The notes under the pieces were generated by a model that saw only the letters and a program-made list of their open reading frames with translations, was not told the DNA's origin and ran no database searches. Position numbers and translations under genes: made by a program. A DNA stretch of 22,325 bases from JAIVGV01 sp035295985. Lineage in GTDB: Bacteria; Acidobacteriota; Blastocatellia; Pyrinomonadales; Pyrinomonadaceae. The stretch lies in NCBI GenBank assembly GCA_035295985.1, contig DATHBT010000188.1, forward strand, positions 1 to 22,325, read 5' to 3'. This document shows, one piece after another, positions 1 through 9,109 of this stretch; the stretch's first letter is position 1; the number at the start of each line of letters is the position of its first letter.

Positions 1-1
1 C

Positions 2-1099
2 GATCCGGGCGAGGCCGTGCCCGCGGGCGTCGAGAGAGTCTTCGCCGGCGGGGGAGACGAGGTGAGCGCCGCGGAGCAGTGGTCACTGCTGATGGAAGAG
101 CCGCTGCTCGTCGTCGGCGGGACGCCCGGCGGGATTTTTAACCTGATCAAGCGCGGCGCGGCGAAGGGTAAATCAGTTAACTGGCACGAGAAGTTTTTCG
201 ATCTGGTCGTCGTTGACGAGGCGTCGCAGATGGGGCTGGCCGAGGCGTTGACCGCGGCGGCGTTCCTGCGCGACGACGGCCAGTTCATCGCCATCGGCGA
301 CCACCGGCAGATGCCGCCCATACTCGCGCACGCCTGGGACAGGGAGAGCCGCCGCGACCTCGAACGCACCCGGCCGCACCTCTCCGTCTTCGAGTACCTG
401 CGCGCGCGCGGCTTCACCTCGGCCGCGCTCGACGAGTCGTTCCGCATCCCCGCCGAGATCGCAGACTTCCTCCGCAAATACATCTACGCCGAGGACGGCG
501 TCGATTTCCGTTCCGCGAACCGCGAGCGGCTGCCCGCGCCCGATGTTAAAGAGGACTGGCTCCGCGCCGTGTTCGCGCCGGAGCACCCGCTCGTCGTCGT
601 CGAGCACGACGAGCGCGGTTCGCAGCAGTCGAACGAGTTCGAGGCCGCGCTCGTCGAAGAGATCGCGCGCGCGGCGTCGTCACAGTTAAGGCTGGACGCG
701 GAGCACGGCATCGGCGTCGTCGTCCCGCACCGCGCGCAGAAGGTTTTATTGCAAAAGCGCCTGCCTGAGCTGGCCGCGTCAATCGACACGGTCGAGCGCT
801 TCCAGGGCGGCGAGCGCGACCTCATCATCGTCTCGGCAACGGTCTCCGACCGCGAGTTCGCGCAGCAGGAGAGCGGCTTTTTGCTCGAACCCCGACGCCT
901 GACCGTCGCCGTCTCGCGCCCCCGCCGCAAGCTCGTCGTCGTCTCCTCGCGCGCCGTCTTCGACCTCATCCCCGCAGACCTCGACGAGTACGAGCGCGGC
1001 GCGCTCTGGAAGCACCTGCGCCACGAGTGCGCCGAGTCGATCCTGTGGGAAGGAAATTTGCGCGGAAACCGGGTCAGCGTGCGCGCGCTGAAATGTTGA
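2..1099 (+). CDS. Superfamily 1 (Upf1/Dna2-like) DNA/RNA helicase, C-terminal part
   Basis: The reading frame is open from the left edge (codon at 2), so the gene starts outside the window and a GTG at 17 need not be its start. What remains is the ATPase half of a superfamily 1 helicase of the AAA_11/AAA_12 type. Visible motifs are the Walker B box VVVDEASQ, motif III GDHRQMPP, a conserved SFRIPAEIADFLR segment, motif V (IDTVERFQGGERDLIIVS) and motif VI (LTVAVSRPRRKLVVVSS). The Walker A loop must lie upstream. Such proteins couple ATP hydrolysis to unwinding or translocation on DNA or RNA; the substrate cannot be told from this part. The gene ends at a TGA and is followed by a GC-rich hairpin with a T-rich tail. 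Family assignment is firm; the exact role is open. Confidence 0.85.
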   Translation, partial: DPGEAVPAGVERVFAGGGDEVSAAEQWSLLMEEPLLVVGGTPGGIFNLIKRGAAKGKSVNWHEKFFDLVVVDEASQMGLAEALTAAAFLRDDGQFIAIGDHRQMPPILAHAWDRESRRDLERTRPHLSVFEYLRARGFTSAALDESFRIPAEIADFLRKYIYAEDGVDFRSANRERLPAPDVKEDWLRAVFAPEHPLVVVEHDERGSQQSNEFEAALVEEIARAASSQLRLDAEHGIGVVVPHRAQKVLLQKRLPELAASIDTVERFQGGERDLIIVSATVSDREFAQQESGFLLEPRRLTVAVSRPRRKLVVVSSRAVFDLIPADLDEYERGALWKHLRHECAESILWEGNLRGNRVSVRALKC

Positions 1100-1142
1100 A
1101 GACGCGGGTAAATGAGGCGGCGGTGCGATTGAAATAAGAAGG

Positions 1143-1177
1143 GGGGGCGCGTTTACCATGCGCCCCCTCTCGATTTT
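1143..1177. terminator. GC-rich hairpin, probably a bidirectional intrinsic terminator
   Basis: GGGGGCGC (1143-1150) pairs with GCGCCCCC (1160-1167) around a 9-nt loop. On the plus strand it is followed by TCTCGATTTT and sits about 44 nt after the helicase stop. On the minus strand the stem is followed by TTCTTATTT and would stop transcription from nrfA and the tRNA remnant. It therefore separates two converging units. Confidence 0.6.
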
Positions 1178-1180
1178 GAA

Positions 1181-1226
1181 TGCACCCGGTAGGGCTCGAA
1201 CCCATGACCTTCTGATCCGCATCAGG
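1181..1226 (-). pseudogene. Diverged 3' half of a tRNA-Arg (remnant)
   Basis: Read on the minus strand, this is a tRNA from the anticodon arm to the discriminator: an anticodon-arm-like CTGATGCGGATCAG, then AGAAGGT, a T-arm with loop TTCGAGC, the acceptor strand CGGGTGC and a final A. There is no 5' half: the sequence in front is the end of nrfA, whose stop lies about 10 nt away. The T stem has one A-C mismatch and one G-U pair, and the anticodon loop appears one base short, so it is decaying. It is roughly three-quarters identical to the 3' half of the intact tRNA-Arg(TCG) at 3616-3689, and its acceptor strand is the same. Confidence 0.75.
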
Positions 1227-1236
1227 GCGCGTGCGG

Positions 1237-2754
<1,518 letters not shown>

Positions 2755-2805
2755 TCTCGCCGTCTCCTCGAACCTGTCTGTTGTTAAGTTGCCGAGTGTC
2801 GCTAA

Positions 2806-3264
2806 CTAGTTAACGAGATGCCCGACCGTGCGGTGGCAGCGCACGCACGAAGTCTCGTCCGACTCGCGGGGCGTGTGCGCCTCGATGGCCTCGACGATCT
2901 CCTGGTGGCACTTGCGGCACGCGCCCTCGGTGACCGCACGGTTGCGCGGCGTGATCCGCAGCGGGTCTGGGTGTCTGCCTGTCGTGAACGCGAACGAGTG
3001 CCAGAAGCCGTTCGAGGCTTTCGTCAGGTACTTCGGGATGAAGCCGGCCGGCGTGTGGCAGTCGTTGCAGACGGCGACGGCGCGGTGGCTCGACTTCAGC
3101 CAGCCCGAATAGTGCTCGCTCATGATGTGGCAGTTGGCGCAGGCCGCCGGGTCGTTCGTCAAGTACGACGCGCCCTTCGCGTAGACGAACGTGTAGGCCC
3201 CGACGCCGGTGGCTACGCCGAAGGCCGCCGCCAACACGATCAACTGGATTGTGCGCAGATTCAT
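2806..3264 (-). CDS. nrfH: Tetraheme quinol dehydrogenase NrfH (NapC/NirT family)
   Basis: NrfH is the membrane-anchored subunit that oxidises the quinol pool and passes electrons to NrfA. The 152-residue protein has a single N-terminal membrane helix (about 7-27) and four heme motifs: CANCHIM (42-48), CNDCH (66-70), CRKCH (116-120) and CVRCH (140-144). The CXXCHXM form of the first motif is the NrfH signature, where Met is a heme ligand. Length is typical. The ATG is preceded by GGCGGG a few bases upstream, and nrfA follows after 51 nt, so it is the promoter-proximal gene of nrfHA. Its upstream region is unusually long for this window (see 3265-3573). Confidence 0.92.
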   Translation of the reverse strand: MNLRTIQLIVLAAAFGVATGVGAYTFVYAKGASYLTNDPAACANCHIMSEHYSGWLKSSHRAVAVCNDCHTPAGFIPKYLTKASNGFWHSFAFTTGRHPDPLRITPRNRAVTEGACRKCHQEIVEAIEAHTPRESDETSCVRCHRTVGHLVN

Positions 3265-3573
3265 CCCGCCTATTCTCGCGCCGAAAAAAGTGTGACGCGA
3301 GCATAACCACGCGTAGTCGCAAACTGGTTGTGAAATTATTGTGCCGATCTAACCGGCCCGCCTTCATGTGAATTTCATCTTCTTCAAAAAAGCCGGGGCA
3401 AGGCTGTAACGGTCATCACGCCGAAAGCCAAATCGTGCATGACAATCCGCCTAGCCTTCACCGGCGAAATAGGTAGTCCCCAAGCCCCCGCACCACCCAA
3501 TAAAGCATGCCTAATATGTGCAGGGGTGATTGCCTCATTGAAGTTGGCACACTATAGGCACACGAAGTAAGAA
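3265..3573 (-). other. Gene-free leader between the tRNA-Arg terminator and nrfH
   Basis: About 310 nt without a convincing gene, and less GC-rich than its surroundings. On the minus strand it contains a short stem AGCC/GGCT followed by a T6 run (about 3387-3403), which might act as a weak attenuator, and a few stop-interrupted reading frames (the best begins at 3538 and runs 26 codons). I found no convincing promoter hexamers, no FNR-type palindrome and no riboswitch class I recognise. The promoter of nrfHA should lie here. Confidence 0.4.
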
Positions 3574-3597
3574 AGGGCAGCCCGCGGGCTGCCCTTA
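3564..3597 (-). terminator. Perfect-palindrome terminator downstream of tRNA-Arg(TCG)
   Basis: AAGGGCAGCCCG and CGGGCTGCCCTT form a perfect 24-nt palindrome (3574-3597). On the minus strand the stem is followed by TCTTACTTC. It lies 18 nt beyond the 3' end of tRNA-Arg(TCG), which is also on the minus strand, so it fits a tRNA terminator that separates the tRNA from nrfHA. Confidence 0.65.
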
Positions 3598-3615
3598 ACT
3601 CATTGATTTATTTGA

Positions 3616-3689
3616 TGCACCCGGCACGACTCGAACGTGCGACCTTCTGATTCGAAGTCAGACGCTCTATCCAACTGAGCTACGGGTGC
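3616..3689 (-). tRNA. tRNA-Arg(TCG)
   Basis: Complete cloverleaf on the minus strand. Acceptor GCACCCG pairs with CGGGTGC, discriminator is A, D-arm is GCTCAGTTGGATAGAGC, and the anticodon stem TCTGA/TCAGA encloses CTTCGAA, giving anticodon TCG. The T-arm is GCACG-TTCGAGT-CGTGC. CCA is not encoded. The nrfHA block lies directly downstream. Confidence 0.96.
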
Positions 3690-3747
3690 GAGAGTTGTGT
3701 GCTCGTGGGTGAGGATAGCACGTGCGACGATGATTTTGCGCGCCGCT

Positions 3748-4224
3748 CTAGTCGTCCGAATGGCCCGGCCCTTCCTTCGGGCCGGAGGACTGGAACTCGC
3801 GGCGGATGAAGCGGACGAGGTCGTTGATCTGTTCGGGGGTGAGCCGGCCTTGGAAGGCGGGCATCCCGGCCTCCTTGTCGCCGCTGGCGATCTTGCGTGC
3901 GAACTGCTGATCCGTGTGGGCGATGGAGTGCTCGGTCTTGAAGCTCGGCACTTTGATGCGCACGCCCTCGTCGAGTTCGGCGATGCCGCCCTCGCCGTTC
4001 TCTTTGTGGCAGTTGACGCAGGTGGCGTTGAAGGTGGCGCGCGCGGAGGCGAGGTCGTCCGCGCCGGTGGCCCTGGGCGCAGGCGTCGCGGCCGAGTTGC
4101 CGGAGTTTACGACGACGGTGCGGTTCGAGTTGCCGATTGAGGTGCTGGTGTTCGTCGCCGTGGCGCAGGCGGCGGCGAAGAATGCGGCCGCGAAGATGAG
4201 CAGGCCAAGTTTGAGTCGTCTCAT
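3748..4224 (-). CDS. Monoheme cytochrome c lipoprotein
   Basis: A 158-residue c-type cytochrome. The N terminus is a lipoprotein signal: positive residues, a hydrophobic run and a lipobox-like AAAC with the acylated Cys at 20. A Ser/Thr/Asn-rich linker of about 40 residues then leads to the heme domain, with CVNCH at 69-73 and the distal Met ligand in GMPAF at about 121. The closing helix (PEQINDLVRFIRREF) is typical of class I cytochromes. It is expected to be anchored outside the cytoplasmic membrane as an electron carrier; its partner is unknown. It is next to nrfHA but separated from it by a tRNA and a terminator, so it is not in that operon. The PilZ gene lies 90 nt upstream on the same strand. 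Confidence 0.85.
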   Translation of the reverse strand: MRRLKLGLLIFAAAFFAAACATATNTSTSIGNSNRTVVVNSGNSAATPAPRATGADDLASARATFNATCVNCHKENGEGGIAELDEGVRIKVPSFKTEHSIAHTDQQFARKIASGDKEAGMPAFQGRLTPEQINDLVRFIRREFQSSGPKEGPGHSDD

Positions 4225-4314
4225 TGCGGGGCGGTCGGTCTCCGTAAATTTTGATCCGCGTGGTCGGGCCCTGGCTGGCGGACGCGGCGCGAGTATAGCC
4301 CGGCGCGCGGGCGT

Positions 4315-4653
4315 TCAGGAAGTTCGCGCGCCGGGGGCGGCGGGCTGCTCGTCGCGGTAGTGTTCGACCAGTTCGGCCAGACGCTCCTTGTCGCGCTCCA
4401 TCAGCTCCTGGAACTCGACGCCGAGGCCGACGCGCTCCAGGCAGTACCTGACCTCGCCGCGCAAAATCCGCTCGCCGTCGCGGAGCCAGAGGCGCAGGTA
4501 GAGTTGCTGGCCCGCCGTCAGCTCGCGCCCGGTCTGTATGAAGCAGCCGCCGACGCTGAGCGAGGTGACGCGATCCTGCCAGAAGCAATAGGCGTCCTCG
4601 CCCCAGTAGGTTTTGATATTAACTCGCACGCGCTCATACCTTCGCTTCTCCAT
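4315..4653 (-). CDS. Single-domain PilZ protein
   Basis: A 112-residue protein that is nearly all PilZ domain, the c-di-GMP receptor fold. The N-terminal arginine motif is present (EKRRYERVRVN, an RXXXR). The second motif, usually (D/N)XSXXG, reads SLSVGG here, so its first residue is Ser in place of Asp or Asn. The barrel strands continue through LRGEVRYCLERVGLGVEF, which is typical, and a short charged helix ends the protein. The start codon has AAGGGAG about 8 nt upstream and a good promoter match lies at 4711-4739. It may be co-transcribed with the cytochrome lipoprotein downstream. Standalone PilZ proteins act as c-di-GMP adaptors; the partner is not visible here. Confidence 0.8.
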   Translation of the reverse strand: MEKRRYERVRVNIKTYWGEDAYCFWQDRVTSLSVGGCFIQTGRELTAGQQLYLRLWLRDGERILRGEVRYCLERVGLGVEFQELMERDKERLAELVEHYRDEQPAAPGARTS

Positions 4654-4710
4654 GTGCTACTCCCTTTGAGGCAGACTTCGGGGCTGAGGACTGAACGCGG
4701 CTTGCGCTGA

Positions 4711-4739
4711 TAGTTACGCGGCGCGCGGGGTTTTGGCAA
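4711..4739 (-). promoter_or_regulatory. Putative sigma70-type promoter for the PilZ gene
   Basis: On the minus strand TTGCCA (4734-4739) and TAACTA (4711-4716) are separated by exactly 17 nt. This lies about 60 nt upstream of the PilZ start codon, in the divergent region shared with the coproheme-decarboxylase gene. Confidence 0.45.
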
Positions 4740-4775
4740 GTGTTCGCCGTGCGCGCCGAGTGAGTGCGCCGCCGT

Positions 4776-4804
4776 TTGCAATCTCGCGCCGCGCCAAGCA
4801 CAAT
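4776..4804 (+). promoter_or_regulatory. Putative sigma70-type promoter for the chlorite-dismutase-family gene
   Basis: TTGCAA (4776-4781) and CACAAT (4799-4804) have a 17-nt spacer, each matching the consensus at four of six positions. The position, about 100 nt before the ATG at 4902, is reasonable. Prediction only. Confidence 0.3.
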
Positions 4805-4901
4805 AGCCCGCGCGAAAACGGGCCGCGCGCGGGCCTCCCACTTCTCCCGCCCGCGCGACATACCCAGGAATGATCTGAAAGAGAGAGCAGGTGTAAGCGG
4901 C

Positions 4902-5678
4902 ATGAGTACAGACAAAGTGCAGGGTGCCCCCAACCGCGGCTCGCTCCGCCTGGCCGAGCGCGGCGCGCAGGGTGAGGACGAGCAGCCCCGTGCGGCGCTG
5001 CCGCGCCAGTTCGTCAACTTCACCTTCTACCACGCGCGCCCCGAATGGCGTCTGCTCGGCGAGGAGACGAAGGAGGCCGCGCGCCGCGAGTTCGTCGCGG
5101 TCGTTGACGAGTTCCGGCCCGAGCTGCTGATGCACTCCTACTCGATTGCGGGCCTCCGCGCGAACGCCGACCTGATGCTCTGGCGCATCGGCTACTCGCT
5201 CGACCCCTTTCAGGAGATGACCGCGCGCCTCAACCGCACGGTGCTCGGCCGCCACCTCGAAGTGTCGCAGTCGTTCCTCTCGATGACGAAGCGCTCGATG
5301 TACATCGACAAGGACAACCCGGAGCACGTCGAGGATCGCCTGCACGTCGTGCCGGGGCGGTCGAAGTACCTGTTCGTCTACCCGTTCGTGAAGACGCGGC
5401 AGTGGTACGCGCTCCCCGTCGAGGAGCGGCAGACGATGATGGACGAGCACATCCGCATCGGCTCGAAGTACCGCTCGGTGAAGCTGCACACGACCTACTC
5501 GTTCGGCCTCGACGATCAGGAGTTCGTCGTCGCCTTCGAGACGGAGGAGCCGGCGGACTTCCTCGACCTCGTGCAGGAGCTGCGCGAGACGAAGGCCTCC
5601 GCGTACACGCTGCGCGACACGCCGATGTACACCTGCCGCCAGCGCGCACTCGCCGAGTGCCTGGAGGCGCTCGGTTGA
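4902..5678 (+). CDS. chdC: Chlorite-dismutase-family heme protein, probably coproheme decarboxylase
   Basis: ChdC (HemQ) oxidatively decarboxylates coproheme III to heme b, the last step of the coproporphyrin-dependent heme pathway. The 258-residue product carries the family core: Tyr160 and Lys164 in YPFVKTRQWYALP (positions of the catalytic Tyr and Lys of HemQ), the likely proximal His183 in DEHIRIG, and the strand YSFGLDDQEFVVAFE. The residue 13 after the proximal His is Arg in true chlorite dismutases and Gln in Firmicutes HemQ; here it is His196. This argues against chlorite dismutation. The first ~35 residues are low in hydrophobics and not part of the fold. The ATG at 4902 was chosen because upstream codons have no family similarity; GAGAGAGCAGG lies ahead. 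The stop overlaps the start of the next gene. Confidence 0.8.
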   Translation: MSTDKVQGAPNRGSLRLAERGAQGEDEQPRAALPRQFVNFTFYHARPEWRLLGEETKEAARREFVAVVDEFRPELLMHSYSIAGLRANADLMLWRIGYSLDPFQEMTARLNRTVLGRHLEVSQSFLSMTKRSMYIDKDNPEHVEDRLHVVPGRSKYLFVYPFVKTRQWYALPVEERQTMMDEHIRIGSKYRSVKLHTTYSFGLDDQEFVVAFETEEPADFLDLVQELRETKASAYTLRDTPMYTCRQRALAECLEALG

Positions 5679-8545
5679 GGCACGGGAGCGCGACCCAGAA
5701 GCTTAACGGGCGCGGCACGCGGTCGGGAACAGAAGCCCCGATCAAGTGCCGCGCCCTTCTGCGTCTGTGCCTTCGCGTCGTCCTGTCGCTCGGCCTTCTC
5801 CCGCAACTCGCCCACGCGCAGACGACTGCCGACCCGCGCGAGGTAGCCCCCGCCGGCGCGACCGTTCGGCAGACCCCCAATCGAACCTACGAATATCTGT
5901 GGTTTGAAGCGGAGAACATGCGCGGCTTTGCGACCGACAAGCGCAACGAGCCGATCCCGAATCCTTCCTGGCTTAATCAGCCGCGCGAGAAAACGCCGGG
6001 GTGGGGGATGAACGGGCCGGGCGTGAGTGCGGAGTGGACGCAGGGCGGAGAGAGCGAGTGGAACTCGGCCGCCGCCAGCGCAGACGAGACGCGCGCCGCG
6101 CTCCACCACGACTTGGAAGTGCCGCGCGCGGGCCGCTACCGAGTCTGGGTGCGCTACGCCGACTGGGCCGGACGCGACGAGGCGTTCACCGTCCGCCTCG
6201 CGCAGCAGGGCAAAGAGGTTGCGCGCCACGAGTTCGGCGCGCGCGACCGCCTCGACCGCCAGGACGAGGTGAGCGCCTACTGGGGCTGGGCGTTCACGTG
6301 GGACGCGACGCCGGAAGTCTCGCTCGCCAAGGGCGCGGCCCGCGTCTCGGTCGAGATCGAGCGCGCCTCGGCCGCGCGCCGCCACGTCGATTGCCTGCTC
6401 GTCACCGACGATCCGAATTTCGTCCCCGAAGGCAGGCGCAAGCCGGAGTTCGCCGGTTGGCGCGTCCTGCGCGAGTGGTCTGCGCGGCGCACGCCCGTCA
6501 CGCCTCTCATCACGGCGGACGCGGCCGGCGAAGTGCCGCGCCTGTGGCAGCGGCCGAAGGTGGCGGGGCGCGAGTTCCTGATGCCCTGGAACGTCTCGGC
6601 GAAATTCTGGGAGCTGTACGAGACGCCGGCCGCCGGCCGCCCGCTCTACCCGTTCCACGTCGAGGAGCACCTGGTCGAGCCGTTCGTCGAGAAGTACAGG
6701 GGCGCGAAGGACGTGCCGCTCTTCTCGTCGAAACTGGTCGCGCCCGTCATCTACATCAACGACGTGCCGCGGCTGCTCAAAGAGGGCAGCCCGTTCGTGA
6801 ACTACCTGCGCGAGACGCGCGCCCCCTTCGCCATCCTGATTAACTACGGCACGGCCGAGATGCCCGAGGGCGAAGCGCAGGCCGCCTGGAAGCTCCTGAC
6901 GGGCGAGCTGCGCGAACAGTTCCTGGGGTGGGTCTCAGGCGAGAGCATCGGCTACGTCTATCCGCAGGTGGCCGCGGGCCTGACGCTCACGCCCGCGATG
7001 CCGCGCCGCCAGATGCTCGAAGCCTACCGCGATGCCTACACGCGCGAGCTTGATAAGAAGTGGTCAGCGATCTTCCGCACGCCCACGGGGCCAATGTGGG
7101 ACAAGCTGATCGCGGCGCAGTCCACTTCGACTACGGCCTACGCGCACGCGCTCGGCGCGTGGGGGTCGCGCCTGATCGGCATCGAGACCGCGGCCGTCCA
7201 GCCGAACACGGCGATGCGCATGGCCTTCGCGCGGGGCGCGGCGCGGCAGACTAATGGTGCGTTCCTCTACTACCACGCGCCCAACTTCGGCGACACCGCG
7301 ACCACCTTCACGCGCACGATGAACTTCGCCGGCCCGGATCATTTCTTCCACACGCGCTACGGGCCGACGATGGGGCCTTCGCTCTCCTGGTATCGGAAAA
7401 GCTACTACCTCTACTACATGGGCGGCGCTTCGGCCGTCTATCTCGAACAGGGCTATGACCAGTTCTTCAAGCCGGGGCCGGGCGAGCACCCCTTGCAACT
7501 GAACCCGCTGGGGCGCATCACGGAGGAGTTCATGCGCTTCGCCGAGCGCCACCCGGAGCGCGGCGTGCCCTACACTCCCGTCGCCTTCCTGCTCGACCCC
7601 GCGCACGGCTGGGACATGACCGACTGGCCGCACTGGCCCTTCGGCGTCGCGCAGATCGAGCGCCACGATCACGCACTGCGCGAGTTGTTCGGCGCGGCCT
7701 ACTACCCCGCGAACGCCGTCGAGGGCGAGCCGGCGACGGCCGACCGACAGGCTTTCGTCAACTCCGCCTTCGGCGACATCTTCGACGTGCTCGTCGCCTC
7801 CGAGCGGCACGCCGCCGCGCTCGACTCCTACCGCGCCCTCGTCGTCGGCGGGCGCGTCGAATGGCCCCGCGGCTTCGCGGAACGGCTGAGAACTTACGTG
7901 CGCGCGGGCGGCACGCTCGTCCTCAACGCCGCGCAGGCGAAGGGGCTGCCGGAAGACTTGCTGGGCGTGCGTCTGACGGGCGCGACTGCCGAGGCCGACG
8001 ACGCGCGTTGCCTTTCGCCCGGCGAGTCTTCCGCGAACCTGCAAGGCTCGGTCTTTAGCTACGAGCGCATCGAGCCGCGCACTGCCAAGGCGCTCGTCGA
8101 AACGCCTACGGGCGACGCGCTCGTGACCGTAAACCGTGTCGGTCGCGGGCAGGTCGTCTTCGTCGCCGTCCCCGACCTGCTCGGGCTGGACGAGCGCATC
8201 GCCGCGCCGGCCGCGCACGCGCTCGTCCACCTGCTCGCGGAGGCCACACCCGTCAGCGTCGAGGGCGACGTGCAGCACCTCGTCAACCGGACGCCTACGG
8301 GGTGGGTCGTGACCATCTTCAACAACGACGGCGTGGACAAGCCGCAGCAGGGCATGGCCCGCGTTGACCGCCGCGCCGTCCGCCCCGCCGCGCTCGGCCT
8401 GCGCGGCAAAGAGATCGCATCGGCGCGCGAGTGGACGAACGAGACTGCGCTCGCCGTCACGAAGGACGCACAGGGCCGTCCCTCAGTCAGGCTGGAAGTC
8501 CCGCCCGGCGGCGTGCGCGTCGTCGAACTCGTCGAGCGGCGCTAG
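5675..8545 (+). CDS. Secreted glycoside-hydrolase-like protein of unknown specificity
   Basis: I set the start at TTG 5675: GGAGG ends 7 nt before it, and it overlaps the TGA of the preceding gene as TTGA, which suggests translational coupling. The product is 956 residues. A long N region is followed by a hydrophobic signal core (about 28-46) and a cleavage site AHA-Q. Next comes a beta-rich, carbohydrate-binding-like segment (YEYLWFEAENM to VDCLLVTDDPNF). The central part resembles a TIM-barrel hydrolase, with acidic residues in SGESIGY, IGIETA and YLEQGYD. A Rossmann-like glutamine-amidotransferase-type domain follows (SYRALVVGGRVEWPRGF to GTLVLNAA), as in beta-galactosidase-type enzymes, and then a C-terminal beta domain. 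I cannot name the family or substrate. It is presumably exported. The link to heme synthesis, if any, is unclear. Confidence 0.7.
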   Translation: MRHGSATQKLNGRGTRSGTEAPIKCRALLRLCLRVVLSLGLLPQLAHAQTTADPREVAPAGATVRQTPNRTYEYLWFEAENMRGFATDKRNEPIPNPSWLNQPREKTPGWGMNGPGVSAEWTQGGESEWNSAAASADETRAALHHDLEVPRAGRYRVWVRYADWAGRDEAFTVRLAQQGKEVARHEFGARDRLDRQDEVSAYWGWAFTWDATPEVSLAKGAARVSVEIERASAARRHVDCLLVTDDPNFVPEGRRKPEFAGWRVLREWSARRTPVTPLITADAAGEVPRLWQRPKVAGREFLMPWNVSAKFWELYETPAAGRPLYPFHVEEHLVEPFVEKYRGAKDVPLFSSKLVAPVIYINDVPRLLKEGSPFVNYLRETRAPFAILINYGTAEMPEGEAQAAWKLLTGELREQFLGWVSGESIGYVYPQVAAGLTLTPAMPRRQMLEAYRDAYTRELDKKWSAIFRTPTGPMWDKLIAAQSTSTTAYAHALGAWGSRLIGIETAAVQPNTAMRMAFARGAARQTNGAFLYYHAPNFGDTATTFTRTMNFAGPDHFFHTRYGPTMGPSLSWYRKSYYLYYMGGASAVYLEQGYDQFFKPGPGEHPLQLNPLGRITEEFMRFAERHPERGVPYTPVAFLLDPAHGWDMTDWPHWPFGVAQIERHDHALRELFGAAYYPANAVEGEPATADRQAFVNSAFGDIFDVLVASERHAAALDSYRALVVGGRVEWPRGFAERLRTYVRAGGTLVLNAAQAKGLPEDLLGVRLTGATAEADDARCLSPGESSANLQGSVFSYERIEPRTAKALVETPTGDALVTVNRVGRGQVVFVAVPDLLGLDERIAAPAAHALVHLLAEATPVSVEGDVQHLVNRTPTGWVVTIFNNDGVDKPQQGMARVDRRAVRPAALGLRGKEIASAREWTNETALAVTKDAQGRPSVRLEVPPGGVRVVELVERR

Positions 8546-8708
8546 CCGGGCGCCGCGCATTCCGTCCGTAACCGGCAAAGTAGCCGTAGGTTGGGGTTGA
8601 GGTGGGACGTAAGTCGGGATGGCCCGCGCGCCGTTGCAATCCGCGCGGCAGTTCCTTTAGCATGGCGCGTCTTCAAGTCGGGCGTCGGATCGAGTGGGGT
8701 TTCCGGGG

Positions 8709-8984
8709 ATGAAAGTTGCACGCAGGTGGCTCATCAGCGGCGACGTGCAGGGCGTCGGCTACCGCTTCTTCGCGCAGCGCGCGGCGGCCCGCCACCAGGT
8801 CGCGGGCTACGTGCGCAACCTGGCGGACGGCCGCGTCGAAGTCCTTGCCGAAGGCACGCAGGAGTCGGTCGAGGGCTTCAAGCACGACATCGCCGCCGGC
8901 CCCTCCCACGCACGCGTCGAACAGCTCGACGAACTCAACGTCGAACCCACAGGCTCGTACACCACATTCAGGATAGAAAGGTAA
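8709..8984 (+). CDS. acyP: Acylphosphatase
   Basis: A small cytoplasmic enzyme that hydrolyses acyl phosphates such as carbamoyl phosphate or 1,3-bisphosphoglycerate. The 91-residue protein starts at ATG 8709; a GTG at 8694 would only add five residues with no family match. The signature ISGDVQGVGYRFF holds the phosphate-binding loop and catalytic Arg19, and GYVRNLADGRVEVLAEG holds catalytic Asn37. Length is normal for the family. The stop codon is followed after 3 nt by a heptad-repeat region that fills the whole gap to apt. Confidence 0.93.
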   Translation: MKVARRWLISGDVQGVGYRFFAQRAAARHQVAGYVRNLADGRVEVLAEGTQESVEGFKHDIAAGPSHARVEQLDELNVEPTGSYTTFRIER

Positions 8985-8987
8985 AGA

Positions 8988-9109
8988 AGCTGTTAGCTGT
9001 TAGCTATTAGCTGTTAGCTTCCGCGTGCTTCACGCAACGAGCGGCTAACAGTGTAACGGTCAGCCTCCGAGAGGTCTGGCTAACAGCTAACAGCTAACAG
9101 CTAATAGCT
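8988..9109. repeat. Inverted pair of AGCTGTT heptad arrays between acyP and apt
   Basis: The left arm (8988-9019) is about four and a half copies of AGCTGTT, one of them AGCTATT. The right arm (9079-9109) is the complementary array AGCTAAC with one AGCTAAT. About 59 nt separate the arms, and an extra GGCTAAC lies at about 9042. The arms could pair over about 30 nt with few mismatches, giving a long hairpin. The array starts 3 nt after the acyP stop and ends 4 nt before the apt ATG. Confidence 0.9.

Noticed and set aside
1181..1226. 3' end of a transfer-messenger RNA
   Set aside because: The sequence includes an anticodon-arm-like hairpin, which tmRNA lacks, and no tmRNA body or tag frame precedes it.
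3458..3538. 26-codon open frame upstream of nrfH
   Set aside because: Too short, no ribosome binding site and no similarity I recognise.
3546..3562. Sigma54-like site TGGCAC-N5-AGGC on the plus strand
   Set aside because: The -24/-12 spacing fits, but the -12 element is poor and the site points into the antisense of a tRNA gene.
4902..5678. True chlorite dismutase
   Set aside because: The distal Arg needed for chlorite conversion is not at the expected place, and no perchlorate or chlorate reductase gene is nearby.
5516..8278. Long minus-strand open frames (384 and 404 codons) opposite the hydrolase-like gene
   Set aside because: Same codon-composition shadow effect; no start signal and no recognisable domain, while the plus-strand product has a signal peptide and folded domains.
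8988..9109. CRISPR array
   Set aside because: The units are 7 nt long without unique spacers, and the two arrays are inverted to each other.
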